8,771 bases of DNA, taken from positions 1 to 8,771 of the forward strand of contig JASHVI010000089.1 in assembly GCA_030039525.1 (NCBI GenBank). The letters run 5' to 3'. The notes beneath the pieces were generated by a model. That model searched no databases. It was not told the origin of the DNA and saw only the letters and a list, made by a program, of their open reading frames with translations. Origin of the DNA: Thermoplasmata archaeon. Lineage in GTDB: Archaea > Thermoplasmatota > Thermoplasmata > Lutacidiplasmatales > UBA184. A program made the position numbers and the translations under genes. This document shows positions 1-4,970 of the stretch, piece by piece; positions within the stretch are counted from its first letter, which is position 1; each line of letters starts with the position of its first letter.

Positions 1-341
1 ACCACGACCGGAAAGCGGAGCGTGAAGTGCCCGAGGGCGAGGACCCGGTCGACCTGCTCCCGGCTCTCCGGGGGCCCGTAGACGTCCAGCGGCTCGGTCC
101 GGTGGTTGAGCCCCATGCTCTGGATGAGCCCGGGGAGGCCGAGGAAGTGGTCCCCGTGGAAGTGCGTGAGGAAGACCCGGCGGACCCGCATGAACGACTG
201 CGAGGACTGGAAGAACTGCCGCTGGGTCCCCTCCCCGCAGTCGAGCAGGACCAGCTCCCGCTCCGTGTCGAGCGCGATGGCGCTCGCCGACCGCTCCTTC
301 GTCGGCCAGGAACCGGCCGTGCCGAGAAAGGTGAGGCGCAT
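1..341 (-). CDS. rnz: Ribonuclease Z (tRNA 3'-end endonuclease), N-terminal part; 3' end off the left edge
   Basis: This metallo-beta-lactamase-fold endonuclease removes the 3' trailer from tRNA precursors in the cytoplasm. My translation of the minus strand gives 113 residues starting MRLTFLGTAGSWPTKERSAS, followed by LLDCGEGTQRQF at about 32-43 and the metal-binding HFHGDH motif at 60-65, then FLGLPGL. The GTAGSWPTKER start, the DCGEGTQ strand and HFHGDHFLGLPGL together are characteristic of RNase Z rather than of other beta-lactamase-fold hydrolases. The family is usually about 300 residues, so roughly the first third is present and the later metal ligands are missing only because the window ends. 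The ATG at 341 is chosen because family homology begins there. No Shine-Dalgarno sequence precedes it, so the mRNA may be leaderless. It is divergent from the DUF929 gene. Confidence 0.93.
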   Translation of the reverse strand, partial: MRLTFLGTAGSWPTKERSASAIALDTERELVLLDCGEGTQRQFFQSSQSFMRVRRVFLTHFHGDHFLGLPGLIQSMGLNHRTEPLDVYGPPESREQVDRVLALGHFTLRFPVV

Positions 342-364
342 CGGCGTCCCGGGACCTGCCGGGG

Positions 365-376
365 GCTATTACCGAG
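365..376 (-). promoter_or_regulatory. Possible TATA element for a leaderless rnz transcript
   Basis: On the minus strand this reads TCGGTAATAGCC, the only A/T-rich patch just upstream of the rnz ATG, centred about 29 bases before it. In archaea a TATA box near -26 to -30 of the start codon is typical of leaderless genes. The match to consensus is weak, so this rests on spacing and local A/T content. Confidence 0.35.
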
Positions 377-392
377 GCGCCGACCCTCGGGA

Positions 393-407
393 CGAAACCA
401 AAAGTAG
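393..407 (+). promoter_or_regulatory. Possible BRE/TATA element for the DUF929-VKOR pair
   Basis: The A-rich patch CGAAACCAAAAGTAG interrupts otherwise very GC-rich DNA and lies about 25-35 bases before the ATG at 431. That fits a BRE plus degenerate TATA box driving a leaderless transcript. No GGAGG-like ribosome site precedes the ATG, which supports a leaderless start. Inferred from position and composition. Confidence 0.4.
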
Positions 408-430
408 GACCTCCGTCTCGGACCCTCCGG

Positions 431-1564
431 ATGGTCGACTGGGACCAGGTCGAGCGGCTCCGGTCCAAGGGATGGGACTGGGAGCGCATCGCGGGCGACT
501 CCCGCGTCGAGTTCACGGCCGACGCCGCCGGCGGGGACGCGGGCCGGCAGCTCCGGGCCCTCTACTACCAGCGCCGGTCGCGGTCGCAGCGACGCACCGG
601 CGAGTCGAGCGGCCCCGAGGGCTCCAACGGGGAGGGGGCCGGGACCCCGAAGCCCGCGCTCCTCCTCCGGATCGGCTACGTGATCGCCCCGCTCTTCGGG
701 CTCTGGGCCCTGCTCACGTTCGTCCTCCCGTGGCCGGGGATCTACTTCCCGTTCCTGGACGCCCTCCTGATCTTCGTCATCGCGGTCTTCGTGCTGATCT
801 TCGCCCTGCTGCGGTCGACGACCCGCTGGGAGCCGGCGCTCCGGACCCCGCTCGCCATCGGGATCGTCCTCGGCCTCGTGATCCCGGGCTCGCTCGCCCT
901 GGTCGCGATCTCCCAGGGGTGCCCCACCCTCGCCTCGAGCGCGACCGCGGGCGAGAACGACGGCTGGGCGCGGTACTCCAACTCCGCCTGGACCTCGAAC
1001 GGCGCGCCGATCTTCTTCTTCTACGGCTCGATCGCCTGCCCGTACTGCTCGGCCTCGAGCTGGGCGATGGCCTTCGCCCTGATGCAGTTCGGTTCTCTCA
1101 CGGGTACCGTCCTGTACCATTCGAACCCGGGCGATACCCCGCCGAGCGTCCCGGAGATCGAGCTCGACAGCGCATCGCTCACGAGCCAGTACGTCGCCTT
1201 CGAGCCGTACGAGGGGAACGACGACACCCAGATCACGACGCCCAGCCTCCCGAGCTGCACCTACCAGGCCTACGTCACCACCTACGACTCCCAGGGGACC
1301 ATTCCCTTCGTGGTCATCGGCGGGACCTACGTCCACGCCGGGGCCAGCCTCGTCGACCCGACCCAGCTGGTCGGCTCCAACGGCCAGCCGCTCACGCCCC
1401 AGCAGGCCTACGGACAGATGCAGAACCAGTCGGGGGTGACGTGGAACGCGGTGGAGAGCGAGATGTACGAGATCGAGGCGATCATCGTCAAGTTAAACAA
1501 CGGCCTGCCGACGGCCGTCGCCCAGCAGCCGGAAGTCGCGGCGGACCTCACCGAGCTGAAGTAG
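431..1564 (+). CDS. DUF929-family membrane protein with extracytoplasmic CPYC thioredoxin-like domain
   Basis: This 377-residue protein has three parts. Residues 1-60 are a soluble head with the pattern VDWDQVERLRSKGWDWERIA, a helix-turn-helix-like segment, ending in a basic patch (RRSRSQRR, 48-55). Three hydrophobic segments follow at about 81-100, 106-127 and 140-162. The remaining residues form a thioredoxin-like domain: strand APIFFFYGS, then ACPYCSASSWAMAFAL with CPYC at 203-206, and TIPFVVIGG with a probable cis-proline at P292. Further cysteines are C164 and C276. The CPYC-SxW arrangement matches DUF929 as I know it from Thermoplasmata and Sulfolobales. By the positive-inside rule the head is cytoplasmic, and three TM segments put the CPYC domain outside. 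The likely role is a DsbA-like thiol oxidant or isomerase. It lies 12 bp upstream of a VKOR gene, probably its electron acceptor partner. The function is inferred; substrates are unknown. Confidence 0.85.
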   Translation: MVDWDQVERLRSKGWDWERIAGDSRVEFTADAAGGDAGRQLRALYYQRRSRSQRRTGESSGPEGSNGEGAGTPKPALLLRIGYVIAPLFGLWALLTFVLPWPGIYFPFLDALLIFVIAVFVLIFALLRSTTRWEPALRTPLAIGIVLGLVIPGSLALVAISQGCPTLASSATAGENDGWARYSNSAWTSNGAPIFFFYGSIACPYCSASSWAMAFALMQFGSLTGTVLYHSNPGDTPPSVPEIELDSASLTSQYVAFEPYEGNDDTQITTPSLPSCTYQAYVTTYDSQGTIPFVVIGGTYVHAGASLVDPTQLVGSNGQPLTPQQAYGQMQNQSGVTWNAVESEMYEIEAIIVKLNNGLPTAVAQQPEVAADLTELK

Positions 1565-1576
1565 GGGGGCCCCACC

Positions 1577-2116
1577 GTGGGCACGCCGGAGCGCACGGAG
1601 GGAACGCCCGACCGGCCGAGGGTCCGGGCGGAGACGCTCTACGCGCTCCTCGTGGTCCTCACCCTCGCCGGGCTGGCCGCCGCCTCCTTCGCCGCCTACG
1701 AGGTCGTCGACCCGGCGATCACGAAGGTCTGCTCCCCGGACCCGTTCTTCTCCTGCTCGAAGGTCCTCGCCTCCGGCCACACGAACATTCTCGGGATCCC
1801 CGACTGGTCGATCGGGGTCACCGGGTACGTCGTGATGCTCGGGCTCGCGGTCGCCGGCTACCGGACCTTCGACCGACGGTACCTGCAGACGCTCGCGGTC
1901 CTCTCGGCCCTCGGGATGTGCGTCGTCGCCTACCTCGTCTACACCGAGCTCTTCGTCGTGGGGGCCGTCTGCCCGGTCTGCTCGACGGCCCACGCCCTCA
2001 ACGTGGGGGTCCTGGCGGTCTCCCTCGTCCTCCTGCGGATGAGCCGGTCGGAGGGGACCCCCGAGCCGGGGCCGGCCGCCCCACCGGCGCCGCCCGCGGA
2101 CGCGGGCGGCCGCTGA
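1577..2116 (+). CDS. VKOR-family membrane thiol oxidase (disulfide-bond regeneration)
   Basis: Vitamin K epoxide reductase homologues in prokaryotes reoxidise DsbA-like proteins and pass the electrons to membrane quinone. The 179-residue protein has four TM segments at about 20-42, 77-97, 101-126 and 139-155. The family cysteines are present: loop pair C52 and C60 (VCSPDPFFSC) and the active-site CPVC at 132-135 at the start of TM4. The conserved loop GIPDWSIG carries S78. Predicted topology puts both pairs on the outer face, as the family mechanism requires. C114 within TM3 is extra. The start is GTG at 1577, preceded by a G-rich stretch (1563-1569) that could act as a ribosome site. There are only 12 bp after the DUF929 stop, so the two genes are probably cotranscribed. 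There is no fused thioredoxin domain, so a separate partner is needed; the upstream DUF929 protein is the obvious candidate. The C-terminal tail from about 158 is Pro/Ala-rich. Confidence 0.9.
   Translation: MGTPERTEGTPDRPRVRAETLYALLVVLTLAGLAAASFAAYEVVDPAITKVCSPDPFFSCSKVLASGHTNILGIPDWSIGVTGYVVMLGLAVAGYRTFDRRYLQTLAVLSALGMCVVAYLVYTELFVVGAVCPVCSTAHALNVGVLAVSLVLLRMSRSEGTPEPGPAAPPAPPADAGGR
2089..2110. other. Perfect 9-bp GC hairpin at the 3' end of the VKOR gene
   Basis: The left arm GCCGCCCGC (2089-2097) and right arm GCGGGCGGC (2102-2110) are exact reverse complements around a GGAC loop. The hairpin covers codons just before the TGA at 2114-2116 and lies next to the convergent DUF169 stop. It could affect transcript ends, but archaeal terminators normally depend on U-tracts, and none is present. 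In DNA this GC-rich it may be fortuitous. Confidence 0.35.
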
Positions 2117-2124
2117 CCGGCCCG

Positions 2125-2838
2125 CTACTTCGGCGAGTACGGGTGGGTCGACTCGCGCTTCCTTCGCTCGTCCTCCGCGCGCACGAGGTCGTTGGCGCGG
2201 CGGGTCTTGGCGACCTGCGCGGCGTAGGCGGAGAGGTGGTCGCCCCGGATGCCGACGACGACGCGGTCGTCGCCCATCCCCGTGTAGATCCTCGAGCCGA
2301 CGCAGCCCGGCGAGAGGGCGACCTTCGCCCCCTGGTTGAGCGTCGGCACGATCGCGCACATCGGCCGGCCGTTCATCGGGACCGGCCCCTCGGGGGCCGC
2401 CTCGAGGGCCATCATCGCCGACCGGGCCGGCGCGAAGAGCAGGACGGTCGTGGGGGCCATCGGGAGGGAGCCGAGCGGGCCGTAGGCGACGTACTTCGGC
2501 GCGCTCGCGTTGTGGGGGACCTTCGCCTCCTCGCCGGGGTGCAGGTACCCCTCCTGCTGCATCATCCCGATCGTCGCCATCAGCCGGCTCCCGAGCTCCC
2601 CCTGCGGCGGGATGCCGTGGACGAAGGCGCCGATCTCGCAGGCCTCGTGGGCCGGAAGGTCGGCGTAGAACGGCCTCGACTGCCCCTCGGCGAAGAAGGT
2701 GCAGACCGAGGGGGCGCCTCCCGGGTGCTTGTCGACCCCGGCGGGAGGGGCTTCCAGATAGGAGATCTGGACCGGAGGGGACTTCAGGCCGAGGTCGGAG
2801 GTGAGCTGCGCCGCGATCCGCTGGAGGTCCTCGCTCAT
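2125..2838 (-). CDS. DUF169 family protein, possible metal or Fe-S binding; function unknown
   Basis: This is a soluble 237-residue protein with no signal peptide or TM segment. It has the DUF169 layout: an N-terminal helix ending LGLKSPPVQISYL, a first cysteine in GAPSVCTFFAEG (C46), C67 in AHEACEIGAF, a middle strand TTVLLFAPARSAMMALEA (129-146), and a C-terminal block with C161 and PGCVGSRIYTGMGDD (C179). The spaced cysteines are the most conserved feature of the family as I recall it and suggest a metal or Fe-S site. No biochemical role is assigned. The C-terminal 30 residues are charged. The ATG at 2838 is the first in frame at the expected family start; no clear ribosome site precedes it. 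It is convergent with VKOR, with 8 bp between stops, and divergent from atpK. No functional link to the ATPase can be claimed. Confidence 0.8.
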   Translation of the reverse strand: MSEDLQRIAAQLTSDLGLKSPPVQISYLEAPPAGVDKHPGGAPSVCTFFAEGQSRPFYADLPAHEACEIGAFVHGIPPQGELGSRLMATIGMMQQEGYLHPGEEAKVPHNASAPKYVAYGPLGSLPMAPTTVLLFAPARSAMMALEAAPEGPVPMNGRPMCAIVPTLNQGAKVALSPGCVGSRIYTGMGDDRVVVGIRGDHLSAYAAQVAKTRRANDLVRAEDERRKRESTHPYSPK

Positions 2839-2969
2839 GGGCGTCGGAGCGCCGACCCGACGGGGCTAGAAGAGGGTTCGGAGGGGACCCCGCGGGCGGC
2901 CCCCGAGCCCCCGCCCGGAGCGCCCCGCGATTCTCGCCGAGGAAACCGCCCAAATCCCGGGCTCTCCCG

Positions 2970-2977
2970 TTATATAC
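2970..2977 (+). promoter_or_regulatory. Archaeal TATA box for atpK-atpE-atpC
   Basis: TTATATAC is the best TATA box in the window and stands out in very GC-rich surroundings. It is centred about 40 bases upstream of the atpK ATG. Adding the usual distance of about 26 bases puts transcription start near 3000, giving a short leader that carries a ribosome site. A T5 run at 2984-2988 lies between the box and the predicted start site. Confidence 0.8.
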
Positions 2978-2998
2978 CCGACCTTTTTCGGCGCGGCC

Positions 2999-3006
2999 GG
3001 AAGGGG
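2999..3006 (+). promoter_or_regulatory. Ribosome binding site of atpK
   Basis: GGAAGGGG lies 7 bases before the ATG at 3014, a normal Shine-Dalgarno distance. It supports this start and implies a short-leader mRNA, unlike the apparently leaderless genes at the left of the window. Confidence 0.6.
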
Positions 3007-3013
3007 TCCCTCA

Positions 3014-3250
3014 ATGGCAACAGCGACGGCCATCACGAACGCCGCGGCGATCATCGCCGCCGGCATCGCCATCGCGGGCGGGCTCATCGGCACGGGCATG
3101 GCCCAGTCCGGGATCGGCGCCTCCGGGATGGGGATCATCGCCGAGGACCGGAGCAAGTTCGTGACCGTGCTGATCTTCTTCGTCATCCCCGAGACGCTGT
3201 GGATCCTGGGGTTCGTCCTCGGCTACATCATCCTCAAGGGGATCATCTAG
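3014..3250 (+). CDS. atpK: A-type ATP synthase subunit K (rotor c-ring proteolipid)
   Basis: This 78-residue proteolipid is a single two-helix hairpin, so each protomer carries one ion-binding carboxylate. Helix 1 spans about 9-41 and contains GTGMAQSGIGASGMG; the polar loop is AEDRSK (43-48); helix 2 spans about 49-76 and contains VIPETLWILGF. The essential carboxylate is E60 in the PET motif. Q31 aligns without gaps to the helix Gln that binds Na+ in Enterococcus hirae NtpK as I recall that sequence, and T61 follows the Glu. The Gln usual after PET in Na+ rotors is replaced by L62 (see findings). It is the first gene of a K-E-C unit with its own TATA box and ribosome site, fitting the need for many copies per complex. 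In most archaea K sits inside the operon, after I. Confidence 0.95.
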   Translation: MATATAITNAAAIIAAGIAIAGGLIGTGMAQSGIGASGMGIIAEDRSKFVTVLIFFVIPETLWILGFVLGYIILKGII

Positions 3251-3278
3251 GCGCGCGTCGCCCCCGAGGCCGCCGGCC

Positions 3279-3833
3279 ATGACGCTCGACCGCCTGATCG
3301 ACGAGATTCGGCGGCGGGCGGAGGCCGACCTCAAGGCGGAGGGGGACCGCCAGGCCGCGGAGAAGCGGCGGATCGCCGCGGACCGGGACCGGGAGCTCCA
3401 GTCGATCCAGGAGGAGGCGCGGCGCGCCGGCGAGCGCGAGGCGGTGCGGGAGCGCACCCAGCGGATCGCGGCGGCGCGGCTCGCCGCCCGCAAGCTCGCC
3501 TACGAGGCCCGGGAGCGCCGGATGGGCGACGCCCTCGACCAGTCCCGGGACCTCCTGAAGGAGTACACCGAGGGCTCGGAGTACCCGAAGGTGCTGAAGC
3601 GGATGTACGCGAGCGCGGTCGACGTGCTCGGGAAGTCGATCCGCGTCTACGGCCGCGCCGAGGACGCCGCGGCGCTGAAGTCGGTCGCGGGGAAGAACTT
3701 CGACGACCGGGAGGCGCCGATCCTCGGCGGGCTCATCGCCGAGACCTCCGACGGCGAGCGGCGGCTCAACCTCTCCTTCGACGAGCTCCTGAGGCTCCGC
3801 GAGGACCGCCTGCGCGAGCTCCTCGCCCCGTAG
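3279..3833 (+). CDS. atpE: A-type ATP synthase subunit E (peripheral stalk)
   Basis: Subunit E pairs with subunit H to form the peripheral stalks that hold the A3B3 head against subunit I. The 184-residue length is normal. Residues 1 to about 95 are a long charged helix rich in Arg, Glu and Ala (AERDRELQ-like repeats) that would form a coiled coil with H. The C-terminal globular domain (about 100-184) ends with the family signature ILGGLIAETSDGERRLNLSF, then DELLRLREDRLRELL. The ATG at 3279 gives the standard N-terminus; only a weak GAGG (3266-3269) precedes it. It is 28 bp downstream of atpK and 14 bp upstream of atpC, clearly in one transcript. Its partner H is encoded in the opposite, convergent arm. 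Confidence 0.93.
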   Translation: MTLDRLIDEIRRRAEADLKAEGDRQAAEKRRIAADRDRELQSIQEEARRAGEREAVRERTQRIAAARLAARKLAYEARERRMGDALDQSRDLLKEYTEGSEYPKVLKRMYASAVDVLGKSIRVYGRAEDAAALKSVAGKNFDDREAPILGGLIAETSDGERRLNLSFDELLRLREDRLRELLAP

Positions 3834-3836
3834 GCC

Positions 3837-3841
3837 GGAGG
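3837..3841 (+). promoter_or_regulatory. Ribosome binding site of atpC
   Basis: GGAGG starts 3 bases after the atpE stop codon and ends 6 bases before the atpC ATG at 3848. It fixes the atpC start and shows leadered translation within the operon. Confidence 0.8.
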
Positions 3842-3847
3842 CGCCCG

Positions 3848-4936
3848 ATGTCCTCCCCGTACGCGAGCGCGATGGGCCGGCTGACGGTACGCTCCGCGGC
3901 GTTCCTGAGCCGCGAGACCTTCCTCGGCCTCGCCGGCGCGAAGGACCTCTCCGACCTCGTGAAGGGGCTCGAGCCGACCGCCTACTCGCCGGACCTCGCC
4001 GCCGCCGCCTCGATGTACCGCGGCGAGGAGATGCTCGAGGTCGCCATCAACCGCCTCTTCGTCCGGCGCTGCCGGGGCGTCCTGGACGCCACGCCGTTCG
4101 CGGGGAAGGCGACCGTCGCCGCCTACCTCCGCCGGTTCGACGTGCAGAACATCGCCCTCATCCTCTCCGCGAAGGCGCAGGGGCGCCTGGTCCGGGAGGC
4201 CGAGAGCTTCCTGATCTCGTCGCGGGAGATCCCGGCCGGGCTCTTCGCCGGGGCGATGACGCTCGACGACTTCCGCCAGCTCCTCCAGCAGCCGACGCTC
4301 GAGGCCGTCGTCCAGCAGCTCGTCCGCTTCGGCTACGGGAGCCTCCTGGGCCGGCTCGAGGCGTACGAGCGGACCCGGGACATCTTCCCGCTCCTGCAGG
4401 CGCTCGACCAGGTCTACTACGCCGAGCTGCAGCGGTCGATCCTCTACTTCCAGGGCGACGAGTGGAACCTGCGGCGGTTCGTCCACTCCGAGCTCGACGT
4501 CCGGAACATACTCCTGCTCCTGAAGGGGAAGGACTCCGGCGTCCCCGTGGAGGCGGTCCTCGAGCGGTTCCTCGAGGGGGGCACGGTCACGAAGGCCCAG
4601 GCGAGCGACGCCTACGCCGCCCCCAGTCTCGCCGAGATGGTGGCGGTCTTCCAGCCGAGGTTCCCGGCGATCGCGGAGGGGCTCGCGGGCTACCAGGCCC
4701 AGCGGACGCTCACCGGCTTCGAGGTCGGACTGACGAGGGAGCGGGCGATGCGCGAGATTCTCCGGATGCGCAGCTATCCGCTCTCCGGAGCGATCCTCTT
4801 CACCTTCCTGATGCGCGCCGAGCTCGAGCGGACCGACCTCCGCAAGATCGTCTACGGCCGCCAGTACGGCGTGCCGACGAACGCGATCGTCGAGCAGCTC
4901 GTCGTCCCGCGGATGCGGGCCGGCCCGGCCGCGTAG
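3848..4936 (+). CDS. atpC: A-type ATP synthase subunit C (central-stalk socket on the c-ring)
   Basis: Subunit C (the V-type d subunit) is the funnel-shaped adaptor that couples the D/F central shaft to the K ring. The protein is 362 residues, the usual size, almost entirely helical and without TM segments. The threefold internal repeat typical of the family is visible as three related motifs: DVQNIALIL (98-106), DVRNILLLLKGKDSGVP (217-233) and ERTDLRKIVYGRQYGVP (327-343). The N-terminal SSPYASAMGRLTVRSAAFLS also fits the family. The ATG at 3848 has a GGAGG site at ideal spacing. It is the last gene of the plus-strand arm and ends 34 bp from the convergent atpI stop. Confidence 0.94.
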   Translation: MSSPYASAMGRLTVRSAAFLSRETFLGLAGAKDLSDLVKGLEPTAYSPDLAAAASMYRGEEMLEVAINRLFVRRCRGVLDATPFAGKATVAAYLRRFDVQNIALILSAKAQGRLVREAESFLISSREIPAGLFAGAMTLDDFRQLLQQPTLEAVVQQLVRFGYGSLLGRLEAYERTRDIFPLLQALDQVYYAELQRSILYFQGDEWNLRRFVHSELDVRNILLLLKGKDSGVPVEAVLERFLEGGTVTKAQASDAYAAPSLAEMVAVFQPRFPAIAEGLAGYQAQRTLTGFEVGLTRERAMREILRMRSYPLSGAILFTFLMRAELERTDLRKIVYGRQYGVPTNAIVEQLVVPRMRAGPAA

Positions 4937-4970
4937 CGCCCCGGGGCGCCGCCGGGACCGCCCCCCGGCG
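4936..4970. terminator. Paired GC inverted repeats in the atpC/atpI convergent gap; possible bidirectional terminator
   Basis: The gap between the atpC and atpI stops holds a perfect 14-base palindrome, GCGCCCCGGGGCGC (4936-4949), directly followed by a 7-bp stem, CGCCGGG (4950-4956) and CCCGGCG (4964-4970), with a 7-base loop. Together they fill the gap, and both convergent transcripts would read through them. There is no U-tract, which archaeal RNA polymerase normally needs, so a terminator role is inferred from position only. Confidence 0.4.

Larger units (their letters stand above)
2839..3013. promoter_or_regulatory. Divergent intergenic region between DUF169 and atpK
   Basis: This 175-bp gap serves two diverging genes. 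It contains the atpK TATA box (2970-2977) and a 7-bp inverted repeat, CGGGCGG (2893-2899) and CCGCCCG (2911-2917), with an 11-base loop. A weak A/T-rich patch at 2866-2874, about 30 bases upstream of the DUF169 ATG, may be that gene's promoter. A smaller hairpin (GTCGG 2843-2847, CCGAC 2852-2856) lies immediately before the DUF169 start. No other gene is seen here. Confidence 0.6.

Noticed and set aside
2893..2917. 7-bp inverted repeat upstream of atpK as a regulator binding site
   Set aside because: The stem is pure G/C with an 11-base loop in extremely GC-rich DNA and is not positioned against the TATA box, so chance is a sufficient explanation. It is kept only as a note in the intergenic entry.
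1493..2953. Open frame of 486 codons on the minus strand across VKOR and DUF169
   Set aside because: It overlaps two well-supported genes, and its translation is Arg/Gly/Pro-rich without recognisable motifs.
106..3282. Very long open frame of over 1,000 codons on the plus strand
   Set aside because: It runs through the DUF929, VKOR, DUF169 and atpK genes in other frames or antisense. Its translation is Arg/Gly/Pro-rich with no domain, as expected of shadow frames in very GC-rich DNA.
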